This document shows, one piece after another, positions 18,492 to 27,245 of a stretch of 64,000 nucleotides of DNA. The number at the start of each line of letters is the position of its first letter. The stretch's first letter is position 1. Source of the stretch: Peristeroidobacter agariperforans (GTDB taxonomy: Bacteria > Pseudomonadota > Gammaproteobacteria > Steroidobacterales > Steroidobacteraceae); contig NZ_RYFW01000006.1 of the NCBI RefSeq assembly GCF_004138335.1, positions 242,136 through 306,135 on the forward strand. Direction: 5' to 3'. The notes under the pieces are model-generated. The model saw only the letters and a list, made by a program, of their open reading frames with translations, did no database searches and had not been told where the DNA came from. A program made the position numbers and the translations under genes.

Positions 18492-20120
18492 TTAGAACGT
18501 ACCGCTCAACGTAAACGGCTGTCCGCTCGCCGTTCCCGTGACGATATAGGTGTCGCCGCTGGTCGGATGCACCGTGCCATTGCCACTCATCTGCACGGCA
18601 AAGGTGCGATTGGTTCCAGGCGTCAGCGTCTGGCCGGAATTCAGCGAAAACACATAGGTTATCGCGCTGGCCGTGCTGCTGTTACTTTGGGAGATGATGC
18701 CGCCGATCGTGTTGTATTGACCCGAGGCGCTCACCCCCGCCGTTCGCTGCACCGTGATCGTGATCGACAGCGCAGTGATGGCCTCCGTATTCGACAGCCG
18801 CAGCTGTTCTTCACTGAACCAGCCACTGCTGCTCGTCACTACGCCGGTGGCGGTCACCGATCCAACGGGAGAGCTCTGCCCCGCTTGCGTTACCGCGATG
18901 GGTCGTGAGATCCCGCCGCCGCTGACGGTGACTGTTCCGGTGCGCGCGGTCGTTCCAGTGTTCGCGGTCGCGTTCACGGTAAAGCTTCCGTTGTTGGCGC
19001 CCGAAGCGGGCGCGACGCTGAGCCAGGTCTGATTATCCGTAGCCGTCCAGCTGACGTTGGATGTAACGGCGACTGCCGCTGAAGACGCGCCAGCAGCTAA
19101 CGAGAGCGACGCGGGCGATACGTTGAGATTGTTGCCCGTCCCCTGAAACACGCTCGCCATCACCGAGGTGGCTCGGATGCCGTTTGCTCCATTCACGATC
19201 CGTTCGCCCCACGGCGAGAACGTCGTGCTGAAGTTCTGCACCATGTCGAGCACGACGCCACCGCTGCCGTTGCCCGACCAGGACCAGCCGATATAGCCAT
19301 TGCCGCGCTGCTGGGCCTGCGAAAAGATCGTCTCCACGTCGACCGGCTGACCGTTGTTCTGCGGACCGAATTCGCCAATCACCAGCGGCAGCGCCATGTC
19401 ATCGAACGCCTGCATGTAAGCGATGATCGGCTCCGCCGTTTGATACACCTCGTACATGTGCACGCTGAACAGCAGGTTGCGGCGGGAGTCGGCATTCCAC
19501 AACTGCATGGCGTTGGTGCGCATGGTGTTGGACCAGTCCTGGCCCCAATTCGCCGCGTCGATCATGATGGTGTGCGTGAGACCCGCCGTCCGTAGTGCCT
19601 GGATCGCCGCGGTCGTGTCGGGAACGTAATTCGCATTGGCCGTATTGCCGAACGGCTCGTTCGCGATGTTGATGATCACGAAGTTTTCCTGGCCATTGAT
19701 CGCAGCCCGAATATCCGCGCTGGTCCAATATGCGACCGCGTTCGAGATCGGCACCGCCGTGGTCTGTTCGCTCCAGCCCGTGGAATCATGGACCTCGAGC
19801 ACCGCAATCATGCGATTGTCCTTGGCCCATTGAATGACCTGGCTCACTTGAGCGCCCGGCACACGCGCCCACTGCCCACCCGTCGACAGCACGATACGCA
19901 CCGTGTTCGCTCCGGTAGCCGCCATCGCGGCGAAGTCCTGTTGAGTCGGCCGCGATTGGTACCACGTGTACGGGTAGTTGATGCCGCGCATGATGAACGG
20001 CACGCCGTTGTTGTCCACCAGTTGACCGCTCTGAATGGAAAAGCCGGCGAAACTGAGACCGGGCGCGAGCAGCAACGAAAGAAGCAGCAGTCGCGCAAGA
20101 TGCTGAAATACAGCCTTCAT
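18492..20120 (-). CDS. GH5 endo-beta-mannanase (subfamily 8-like) with BACON domain
   Basis: About 542 residues from ATG 20120, which has AGGAGGGG upstream. Signal peptide 1-25. The catalytic domain (about 26-325) opens with GFSIQSGQLVDNNGVPFIMR and contains LEVHDSTGW, NIANEPFGN (acid/base E155) and LVIGEFGPQ (nucleophile E250), wording typical of GH5_8 mannan endo-1,4-beta-mannosidases. A BACON-type Ig-like domain follows (about 332-418, LNVSPASLSLAAGASSAAVA and the WLSVAP motif), then a C-terminal beta-sandwich (425-542) resembling cellulose- or mannan-binding modules. It is secreted and cuts mannan backbones. It lies 37 bases downstream of the PL11 lyase on the same strand and is probably cotranscribed with it. 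Confidence 0.88.
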   Translation of the reverse strand: MKAVFQHLARLLLLSLLLAPGLSFAGFSIQSGQLVDNNGVPFIMRGINYPYTWYQSRPTQQDFAAMAATGANTVRIVLSTGGQWARVPGAQVSQVIQWAKDNRMIAVLEVHDSTGWSEQTTAVPISNAVAYWTSADIRAAINGQENFVIINIANEPFGNTANANYVPDTTAAIQALRTAGLTHTIMIDAANWGQDWSNTMRTNAMQLWNADSRRNLLFSVHMYEVYQTAEPIIAYMQAFDDMALPLVIGEFGPQNNGQPVDVETIFSQAQQRGNGYIGWSWSGNGSGGVVLDMVQNFSTTFSPWGERIVNGANGIRATSVMASVFQGTGNNLNVSPASLSLAAGASSAAVAVTSNVSWTATDNQTWLSVAPASGANNGSFTVNATANTGTTARTGTVTVSGGGISRPIAVTQAGQSSPVGSVTATGVVTSSSGWFSEEQLRLSNTEAITALSITITVQRTAGVSASGQYNTIGGIISQSNSSTASAITYVFSLNSGQTLTPGTNRTFAVQMSGNGTVHPTSGDTYIVTGTASGQPFTLSGTF

Positions 20121-20157
20121 AACCCCTCCTTGGGTCTGTTGACCATGACTCAAAGCG

Positions 20158-22425
20158 CTATTGGACGGTCACCTGATCGATGTTGCCGAGGTCCTGCCCG
20201 GTCGACTCGAACCGCAGCACGTTGCTGCCGTTGTTGAGCGGGACGGAAACATTCAACGTCGACCACGTGGTCCAGGCGCCAGTCGGATTGAACGTGATGT
20301 TTTGAGCCACGCCGTTCACCAACAATCGACCAGTGCGACTCGATGTAACTCCCAGCGCGTAGCGGATGCTCAGCGTCTTGCCCCCGCCGCCCTGACCATC
20401 CACGCCTTGGATCTCGAGATAGCCACCGTTGGCCGAGGAGTTCACATAGGCGCTGCCCATGTAGCCTGCGTTGGTCGTTTCAGTGACTGTTCCGCCGCCA
20501 ACCGCGCCGTTCTCGGCCTGATACGTGTTCTGCGTCCCCGGATTCTCGCCGCCGCCAATGATCGTGATGTTCGGCGTCGGCGGGGGCGACATGTTGGCGC
20601 CGACGAAGAAGCTCGGATGCGGCGGCTGGTTGTAAGCCACGTTCTGCCATGCCAGCGCCACTCGATACTGCGGATCGTGCAGGAAGGTATAGAAACGATT
20701 CGTTGCGACGTTGATCGTGGTGTAAATGCGCAAGAAGGCATTGTCGGTCGTGCGCCAGATCACCTCTTCACGCCAGTCGCCGAGCACATCGCCACTGAGC
20801 GCCGGCGTGGACTTGGTCCCATTGTTAGAGGTGACGCCGGAGCCCGTGAGCAATCGCGTGTCGCTCGACGTGCCGTACTTGTCGACGTGATTGCTATCTA
20901 GCAGCTCACGTACGGTGTCCGTGTCCCACCAAACCAGGAAATTGGCTGAGCCTGGCGTGCGGCCGATCGATGCGCCGGACGCGTTGAAAAGATTCGTCAT
21001 CCCCGGCCCGGAGCCCCAGAACTCTGCGCCGGCATTTCCTGAGTAGATATCCGCGGCCACGCCTCGACCGGGCCCCTCGCTACCCGAAGTATTGTTGATA
21101 GCAAATATCCGCGCGCCGCTGCGAGCGTCGCGAAGGTCTGCACCGGGCACCGAGCTGGACTCATGAATGTCCCAGATCTCCAGCCCGGAGCGCGACGGAA
21201 CGAAGTCGCCGACGTGTAGCGCATCGCCGTGACCCAGGCCGCTCACGTAAAGCCCCTGGCCGTTGTCGTCGATGGTTGCGGCCCCGAAGACGATTTCCTG
21301 CCGCCCATCGGCGTCGACATCGGCAATGGACAAGTTGTGATTGCCCTGCCCTGCATAGGCAGAGTTACCCGATGCATTGCTGTCGAATGTCCATCGCTGA
21401 GTAAGCGCACCGTTGCGCCAATCCCACGCCGCGATCACGGCTCGAGTGTAATACCCGCGCGACATGATCAAGCTGGGCCGTTGCCCATCCAGATAGGCGA
21501 CACCGGCGAGGAAACGATCGACGCGGTTGCCATAGCTGTCGCCCCAGGAGCTGACAGTGCCACGGGCCGGCACGTAGTTGGTGGTCGCCAGGACCGCGCC
21601 ATTCTGTCCGTTGAAGAGGGTCAAAAACTCCGGCCCGCTCAGCACATAACCGCTGCTGTTGCGGTAATCGGCGCTCGAACTGCCAATGACCTGGCCGGTG
21701 CCACTGCGTGTGCCGTCCGCAGTCTTGACCGCCACCTCGGCTCGACCATCGCCGTCGAGGTCATACACGATGAATTGCGTGTAGTGCGCGCCGGCGCGGA
21801 TGTTTCGACCGAGGTCGATGCGCCACAGGCGCGTGCCATTGAGCTCGTAGGCGTCGAGATACACATTGCCTGTGTAGCCGGATTGTGAGTTGTCCTTGGC
21901 GTTGCTCGGGTCCCACTTGAGCACGTACTCATATTCGCCGTCGCCGTCGAGGTCGCCAATGCTCAGGTCATTCGCTGTATAGGTATACGCCTCGCCGCTC
22001 GGCGTCGTGCCCCCCGCAGGAATCTGCAAAGGAATCTGCAGATACTGCTGGGTCGCCGCGTTGGCTGGCAGCGTGAACGAGGCGCTGTTGGCCTGCTCGA
22101 CGCCATTCAGCACCGGCCTGACGAAGTAAGCATTGGCTTGTGTCGTCGGCGCCGAGTTGTCGACGAAGTTCGTGCTCGCCGTGATGGGCGTGCCATTCAG
22201 CAACGTGGCTGCGCCACCGGCCGTGGAGCGATACAGGTTGAAGGCAATTCCGGAAGGATCATTGCCAAACGAGCGCCAGCCCACATAAACCGAGGAACTA
22301 CTGCTGCGAACGGCCACGACGCCGCGCGATAGCCGCTCCATCTGCGCTTGAGCGTGCGCATCGAGCGTCGCTGCAACCAGCACGGGGAATAACAAACAAA
22401 CCCGCATCCATCCTTGATGCCTCAT
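20158..22425 (-). CDS. PL11 rhamnogalacturonan lyase with C-terminal CBM35-like domain
   Basis: 755 residues from ATG 22425 with AAAGGAG upstream. Signal peptide 1-26 (ending AHA). The core is the eight-bladed PL11 propeller, with repeated calcium-loop motifs such as DLSIGDLDGDGEYEYVLKWD, VYDLDGDGRAEVAVKTADGT and IADVDADGRQEIVFG, and the conserved end GDWREEVIWRTTDNAFLRIY. The C-terminal 130 residues (YQAENGAVGGGTVTETTNAG and onward to GNIDQVTV) form a CBM35/CBM6-type binding module. PL11 enzymes cleave the rhamnogalacturonan I backbone of pectin by beta-elimination, outside the cell. It leads the operon with the mannanase. Confidence 0.93.
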   Translation of the reverse strand: MRHQGWMRVCLLFPVLVAATLDAHAQAQMERLSRGVVAVRSSSSSVYVGWRSFGNDPSGIAFNLYRSTAGGAATLLNGTPITASTNFVDNSAPTTQANAYFVRPVLNGVEQANSASFTLPANAATQQYLQIPLQIPAGGTTPSGEAYTYTANDLSIGDLDGDGEYEYVLKWDPSNAKDNSQSGYTGNVYLDAYELNGTRLWRIDLGRNIRAGAHYTQFIVYDLDGDGRAEVAVKTADGTRSGTGQVIGSSSADYRNSSGYVLSGPEFLTLFNGQNGAVLATTNYVPARGTVSSWGDSYGNRVDRFLAGVAYLDGQRPSLIMSRGYYTRAVIAAWDWRNGALTQRWTFDSNASGNSAYAGQGNHNLSIADVDADGRQEIVFGAATIDDNGQGLYVSGLGHGDALHVGDFVPSRSGLEIWDIHESSSVPGADLRDARSGARIFAINNTSGSEGPGRGVAADIYSGNAGAEFWGSGPGMTNLFNASGASIGRTPGSANFLVWWDTDTVRELLDSNHVDKYGTSSDTRLLTGSGVTSNNGTKSTPALSGDVLGDWREEVIWRTTDNAFLRIYTTINVATNRFYTFLHDPQYRVALAWQNVAYNQPPHPSFFVGANMSPPPTPNITIIGGGENPGTQNTYQAENGAVGGGTVTETTNAGYMGSAYVNSSANGGYLEIQGVDGQGGGGKTLSIRYALGVTSSRTGRLLVNGVAQNITFNPTGAWTTWSTLNVSVPLNNGSNVLRFESTGQDLGNIDQVTVQ

Positions 22426-22921
22426 GACTGCTCCTTTGCATCATGTCAGCGCTGTCGGCTGTGGAGTCGCGCACGACCCAGCCCGCAAGGCCACAGCCCA
22501 GCGTTAGTTGATTTCGTTCCTACAGAACCCCCGGCGCTTCAACGCGTGAAGCGTTTCTTGGCGGCGCTCACAGTAGCGCAATTGCTCAGACAAACCAATC
22601 ATATTCGATCATATAATTTGACCCGGCAGTCAGTATCGATCGATAGCATCGATATATCTTTCAATGCGCGATGCCTCTATCGATGGCTGCACGCCGGTTC
22701 GGCCGCCGTCGATCCATTTGACACTTCATCGCATCGATGCCCTCGTTTTACCGATGCCGGACCGCCCCCGGAGAAATATTCCTTCCGCCGGTCGATTCCT
22801 GTCGGAACTTGCAGCAGAGACGTTCCGTTCATGCGTCACGCCGCACGCTTCAGTTCATATTTATTTAGTCGAGCGGCGCCAAAGATCTGAAGAACAAGCA
22901 ACGCGACGTCAGGAGGGAGTC
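22426..22921. promoter_or_regulatory. divergent control region with inverted repeat TATCGAT-N7-ATCGATA at 22634-22654
   Basis: This 496-base gap separates the leftward lyase operon from the rightward FG-GAP gene. It is locally AT-rich around 22595-22660 (CATATTCGATCATATAATTT), unlike the flanking DNA. The repeat at 22634-22654 is perfect over 7-base arms, with further ATCGAT copies at 22637-22642 and 22678-22683. A shared regulator for both transcripts is inferred. No gene-like open frame was seen here. Confidence 0.4.
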
Positions 22922-25120
22922 ATGCGCAACGACGCATATGTCCGTCGTGGGTTCGGCCGCTGGAGACGAGTGTTTCCTCTGTTGTTGTTATTCAATTCGG
23001 CGCTGGCCCTCGCCGATCCCGCGGTTCTTCTGGAAACGGCGCGTTTGATGCCCGCGGACGGCGCACCTGACGGAGGTTACGGCCGGAGCGTGGCCATCGA
23101 CGGCAACATCGCCGTCATCGGCGCCACCAGTCAACAGCATCCAGGCAGCGGCACCACGACGCGAGGCGCAGCCTATGTGTTCGAACGCAATTCTCAAGGC
23201 GCCTGGCAGCAAACGGCGAAGCTCGTGGGCACGAATCCGCCCGATGCGTTCGGCTTCGATGTCGCAGTCGACGGCAACGTCATTGCCGTCGGCGATCCCG
23301 ATCGCGAGCGCGTCCACGTCTTCGAAAAACAAGGCTCCAGCTGGGTGCGCACCGCCCAGCTCGGCCTGGCCCCGAGCCCGACTTACGGCACTGGCAATGG
23401 ATTCTCGGTCGCCGTCCAAGGGGATCTGATCGCGATCAGCCATCGTGACGACAATGGCCTTGCGCTGTATCGACGCAGTTCCGCCGGCTGGCAACGGGTG
23501 GCTTCGTACAGCGATAGCTTTGCTGAAGAAGACCCCACCTATATGGGGCCGCACGTCGACGTCACCGCTGGCGCGGCGGTTTTCGGCACACCGTCACTGT
23601 TCGAACACGGACCGGCGCCAGGGCACCTCAATATCTATTCGCCGGGCGCCAACGGCGACTGGGCTACGCCGACGGTGACCTCGTGGGAACACCCGGACAT
23701 CAACGGCGACTTCAACGGCCCTGTGTCGATCAGCGGCAACACGCTGCTCGCGGCAGGTTGGATATTCGAACGCAATTCCAACGGTACCTGGGAGCTCACC
23801 AACACCTCGACGCGGGCGGACGCGCTCGATGACGACGAAAGCACGGTGGTCGCGGGAGAGGCAGCCTTTCAGCTCGACTGGGTTTATCAGCGCGATGCTT
23901 CCGGCGCGTGGCCGCGAGTGGCCGAGTTGACGACCAGCGTTGAATCCGAGCTGAATCGCGTCGACATAAATTCGAAGCGAGTCGTGGCCGCCGGCGCCCC
24001 CACAGGAGCGGTCGTCAACGGACAAGCTTTCGTTTTCGAGCTGCCGACGACGTTGGACCGGCCCGCGTTGCTCCAGGATGGTTTTCAGGACGGCAACGCG
24101 CAGGGCTGGACGCCCCTCGGCGGCAGCTTCAGCGTGGTGTCCGGCGGCACGTCACTCGTCTACCGGCAAACAAACACCACTGGCAACGCAGCTGCGCTGT
24201 TGGCGAACGCCAGCTACCCCGACCAATCCATCCAGGCCGATATCGTTCCCCGCGCGTTCGATGGAACGGATCGCTGGTTCGGGTTGGTGGCGCGCTATGT
24301 GAACTCCACCAACTATTACTACGTCACCGCTCGCAGCGGTGGCGGAGTGCAGTTGAAGAAAATGGTGGGCGGGTCCTTCACCACGCTGGGCTCCGCACCG
24401 CTCACCGTCACGCTCAATCGAACGCATCGCCTGCGGCTCGAAGCGGTCGGCGATCATGTGCGCGTGCTGGTGAACGACCGGCCCGTCATCTCGGTTCGTG
24501 ACGATGATATTTCAGGCGGGCAGCCGGGCGTGATGATGTACCGAACGCGCGCCGACTATGACAACGTGCTGGTCAACGCAAATCCCGGCGTTCCTGCGGT
24601 CGTCGATGACTTCACCGAGCAGCGCTGGAAGCTGGTGCCGACCACGGGCTCCTGGAGCCTCGTCTGGTGGGGACTGTATCTTCAGGAGGACCTGACCGGC
24701 GGCGCGAGCCTGCTGACCAACACCTGGGGCGATATGGGCACCTATGGCGATCAGATCGTCGAGGCCGACCTGCGGCCCACGCAGTTTGACGGCGCCGATC
24801 GCTGGATCGGACTTGCCGCACGCCATATAGACGCGAATAACTATGTTTACGTGACCCTGCGCAGTTCCAACACGCTGCAGATCAAGAAGCTGGTCAACGG
24901 CGCAATTCAAACGCTCGCCTCCGTCCCCTTCTCGGTCGCCACGAACACGACGTATCGAGTGCGGCTGGAAACGGTGGGATCGAGAGTTCGTGCTTATGTG
25001 AATGGGGAACTGCGGCTCGAGGCGGCCGATGTCACGAATACTTCTGTTGCAAAACGTGCCGGTGTGGTGATGTATAAGACCGCGGCGGAAGTAGACAACT
25101 TCTCTCTATTCCAGCCCTGA
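22922..25120 (+). CDS. secreted FG-GAP repeat protein with two tandem lectin-fold domains
   Basis: About 732 residues from ATG 22922, with AGGAGGG upstream; the open frame extends further 5' but without a ribosome site. A basic N-terminus and signal helix (VFPLLLLFNSALALADP) lead into an FG-GAP-like beta-propeller (about 35-380) with repeats such as GYGRSVAIDGNIAVIGA and GFDVAVDGNVIAVGDPDRE. Two homologous beta-sandwich domains of about 175 residues follow, sharing DRWFGLVARYVNSTNYYYVT and DRWIGLAARHIDANNYVYVT, then VQLKKMV/LQIKKLV and GVMMY/GVVMY. These resemble concanavalin/LamG folds that bind sugars. It is divergent from the pectin/mannan operon and may bind or help process the same polysaccharide. 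Confidence 0.8.
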   Translation: MRNDAYVRRGFGRWRRVFPLLLLFNSALALADPAVLLETARLMPADGAPDGGYGRSVAIDGNIAVIGATSQQHPGSGTTTRGAAYVFERNSQGAWQQTAKLVGTNPPDAFGFDVAVDGNVIAVGDPDRERVHVFEKQGSSWVRTAQLGLAPSPTYGTGNGFSVAVQGDLIAISHRDDNGLALYRRSSAGWQRVASYSDSFAEEDPTYMGPHVDVTAGAAVFGTPSLFEHGPAPGHLNIYSPGANGDWATPTVTSWEHPDINGDFNGPVSISGNTLLAAGWIFERNSNGTWELTNTSTRADALDDDESTVVAGEAAFQLDWVYQRDASGAWPRVAELTTSVESELNRVDINSKRVVAAGAPTGAVVNGQAFVFELPTTLDRPALLQDGFQDGNAQGWTPLGGSFSVVSGGTSLVYRQTNTTGNAAALLANASYPDQSIQADIVPRAFDGTDRWFGLVARYVNSTNYYYVTARSGGGVQLKKMVGGSFTTLGSAPLTVTLNRTHRLRLEAVGDHVRVLVNDRPVISVRDDDISGGQPGVMMYRTRADYDNVLVNANPGVPAVVDDFTEQRWKLVPTTGSWSLVWWGLYLQEDLTGGASLLTNTWGDMGTYGDQIVEADLRPTQFDGADRWIGLAARHIDANNYVYVTLRSSNTLQIKKLVNGAIQTLASVPFSVATNTTYRVRLETVGSRVRAYVNGELRLEAADVTNTSVAKRAGVVMYKTAAEVDNFSLFQP

Positions 25121-25132
25121 GGGCACAAAGAC

Positions 25133-25158
25133 CCGCGGAGGCCGGATGGCCTCCGTGG
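25133..25158. terminator. hairpin between convergent genes
   Basis: An 11-bp stem (CCGCGGAGGCC paired with GGCCTCCGTGG, one G-T pair) with loop GGAT lies 12 bases after the FG-GAP gene stop and 19 bases before the end of the convergent PKD gene. There is no clear T-run on either side. It can act as a shared terminator. Confidence 0.6.
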
Positions 25159-25177
25159 CTCAGCGAAGCTCAGAGTT

Positions 25178-25807
25178 TCAGCGGCTTGCCTCCGCCACCT
25201 TGAAGACGGCTTGTGCGACGGCGATCTCTCCAGCAGCGTTGGTCACGGTAACCGAGGCCCGATAAACGCCGGCGACCGGGAATATCGCAGCAGTCTGAGG
25301 CCCGATCGCTGACTGCCCATCACTGAACGTCCAGTCATAGCTCAGTGCTTCGGCATCGGCTTCGAACGTCAGTGCCACGAACTCAACGGGCTGGTTTGCG
25401 ATCGCCTCAGAGACCATCACGAGAGTGGGCATCGAAGGCGGCAGCCGAGCCAAAACCGTAACCTGCTCCGAGTCTAGTGCGACCTCGCCCCTCGCATCAT
25501 GAACGGTGAGCGTAACGCGATAGCTTCCCGGAGCGGTGTAAACATGGGCAGCCTGCCCGCCATACGCGAGTGGCCCGCCGTCGCCAAAGTCCCACGCGAA
25601 CTGCAGTGGCGGTGTGCCGCTGCCGCTGGCAATAGCTTGCACGACGTCGCCCACTCGCGGCGCAGCGGGTTCGAGCTGATCGATGCGAACCGTCGCCAGA
25701 GACGGATTGCTGACCGCGGCGCACTTGAACTGTGAACCCAGCAACGCCGGGCTGATGATCGCGATCAGCAGCACATAGCGGCGCGAGAACGACGGCGTGT
25801 ACCGCAT
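25178..25807 (-). CDS. secreted or anchored protein with two PKD domains
   Basis: 209 residues from ATG 25807, chosen over upstream starts because a purine-rich stretch precedes it and a signal helix follows (RYVLLIAIISPALLGSQFKC). Two PKD-type immunoglobulin folds follow: the first with FAWDFGDGGP and HVYTAPGSYRVTLTVHDARG, the second with LSYDWTFSDGQ and VYRASVTVTNAAGE. PKD domains are non-catalytic spacers or binding modules in surface proteins and carbohydrate-active enzymes. Nothing catalytic is attached. The cysteine near residue 31 is not in a clean lipobox, so lipid anchoring is uncertain. Confidence 0.75.
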   Translation of the reverse strand: MRYTPSFSRRYVLLIAIISPALLGSQFKCAAVSNPSLATVRIDQLEPAAPRVGDVVQAIASGSGTPPLQFAWDFGDGGPLAYGGQAAHVYTAPGSYRVTLTVHDARGEVALDSEQVTVLARLPPSMPTLVMVSEAIANQPVEFVALTFEADAEALSYDWTFSDGQSAIGPQTAAIFPVAGVYRASVTVTNAAGEIAVAQAVFKVAEASR

Positions 25808-26041
25808 CTCCTTCGCTCCGTAAGCCGATCCGCCAAACAAGCACCTGAGCGGAGGCGTATCAGATCTCCGAGATCGCAGGAATGCGTAGAGCGGGCGGCC
25901 GCGCCAGCGTCGTTCGCCGGTATGCCGGCGCCATTCGCCGGCAATCTCACTTTCGATGTAACCCCCGAGCACCCTGCCGTGTCCTAACAGCAAGCCCCGC
26001 AATAACGCGGACATCGCAGAAAAGAGATTCAGGAGGCCGTC

Positions 26042-26191
26042 ATGCTCACCGCCATCAGCCGCAAAACCCAGGCCGTCGTGTGCATGTTCCTGTCGGCTGT
26101 CATCGTCAGCGGCAGCCTGTCACTCGGCGCCTTCGCCGCCGAAAGCGCGGCTCACGACGGTTACTCGGTGACGGTCACGCAGATCCAGTAA
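26042..26191 (+). CDS. 49-residue putative secreted peptide
   Basis: An ATG at 26042 with a strong AGGAGG site 6 bases upstream opens 49 codons: MLTAISRKTQAVVCMFLSAV then IVSGSLSLGAFAAESAAHDG and YSVTVTQIQ. A basic start, a hydrophobic core of about 20 residues and an AFAAE cleavage-like site predict a signal peptide leaving a mature tail of about 16 residues. No homologous family is recognised. The gene stands alone between two leftward genes and has a hairpin right after its stop, which supports a real transcript. Confidence 0.6.
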   Translation: MLTAISRKTQAVVCMFLSAVIVSGSLSLGAFAAESAAHDGYSVTVTQIQ

Positions 26192-26202
26192 GTCTCTGCC
26201 CC

Positions 26203-26235
26203 CTGCCGGTGTCGCGTTTTACGGCGCACCGGCAG
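26203..26235. terminator. hairpin after the 49-residue peptide gene
   Basis: A perfect 9-bp stem CTGCCGGTG/CACCGGCAG with a 15-base loop that includes TTTT starts 11 bases after the peptide stop. It reaches into the last codons of the convergent oxidoreductase gene (stop at 26219). It may end both transcripts. Confidence 0.45.
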
Positions 26236-27133
26236 GCTTGGCCCGGCCGGACGGAACTCGACTCCCCGGTCGCGTCCTCCGCATCAGCTCGAAGATGCCC
26301 GAGATATCTTCGTGACCAAAGCCAGCACTGGCCCGCTGTCGGAACAATTCGAGCATGGGCTCGAGCAGATCGGTGGCGACGCCCTGCTCTCGCGTGGCGG
26401 TAAGGATGTTCTCAAGAGACGCGGCCTGCATGCCGAGGTTCGAAACCACATTCACACCGTGCCTGCCGCTGTCGATCTTCTGCGCGTATCCGGGCAGTTC
26501 GCCCATCATCGCCGCCATCCATGGGCCGAGCAGCCTGAGAAATGAGTCCGAGCGAATGCCTTCGGAGTCCACCAGGGCGGTGGCATGGAAGAAGCCGGCG
26601 AAAACGCCATACATGCCACTGAGAAGCGCGAGATCGTGCAGCGAGGCCAGGCCGGGGTCCGCACCCAGATAGTTCGCGGCGCCGAGCGCCTCGAGCGAAT
26701 CGGCATGCGCATCGAAGGTCGCTCTCGATCCGCTGTAAAGGATGAGCGCGTGCTCGCCGCCGATCATCGGAGGCGTCGCCATGATGCCGCCGTCGAGATA
26801 TTCGGCGCCGAGCTCCGCAACCCGTTTGGCGGTGGCACGCGCCTGGGCCGGCGTGCCGTTGGTGAGATTGACCAGCGCGCGCCCTGAAAGAATCGAAGCC
26901 GCGGCATCAATCACCGAACCCGCTGCGCCGTAGTCGAGTACGCAGATGACCGTCACATCGCTTGCGGCTATCGCTTCGGCGGCGGAGTTCCGCTCGCGAG
27001 CGCCTTGGGCGATCAGTGATGCGGCCTTACCCGGCGTGCGGTTCCAGACAGTGACCCGGTGCTCCCGCTGCAAAAAGCGAGTGGCTAGCGCCTGCCCCAT
27101 CGCGCCGAGGCCGAGGATCGAAATGTTCGCCAT
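26219..27133 (-). CDS. NAD(P)-dependent oxidoreductase, imine reductase / beta-hydroxyacid dehydrogenase family
   Basis: 304 residues with AAAGGA upstream of ATG 27133. The N-terminal Rossmann domain begins ISILGLGAMGQALATRFLQR and the cofactor loop WNRTPGK suits NADP. It continues with VNLTNGTPAQA and DGGIMATPPMIGG, and an all-helical C-terminal domain. Beta-hydroxyacid dehydrogenases have a catalytic lysine in the interdomain helix; here the corresponding place reads ASLHDLALLSGMYG, as in imine reductases, which lack that lysine. The enzyme probably reduces cyclic imines or related compounds. It is divergent from a LysR gene across 112 bases, so that regulator likely controls it. Confidence 0.82.
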   Translation of the reverse strand: MANISILGLGAMGQALATRFLQREHRVTVWNRTPGKAASLIAQGARERNSAAEAIAASDVTVICVLDYGAAGSVIDAAASILSGRALVNLTNGTPAQARATAKRVAELGAEYLDGGIMATPPMIGGEHALILYSGSRATFDAHADSLEALGAANYLGADPGLASLHDLALLSGMYGVFAGFFHATALVDSEGIRSDSFLRLLGPWMAAMMGELPGYAQKIDSGRHGVNVVSNLGMQAASLENILTATREQGVATDLLEPMLELFRQRASAGFGHEDISGIFELMRRTRPGSRVPSGRAKPAGAP

Positions 27134-27245
27134 GAGTGTGCGTCCTTTGTGTATTCGAGCGGTCGACGCAAAAGATGACGTATTGGACGCCGAAGCAGTA
27201 GTACGCTAGCTGCAGACGCATAGTCCATAGATCGGAACGATCCCC

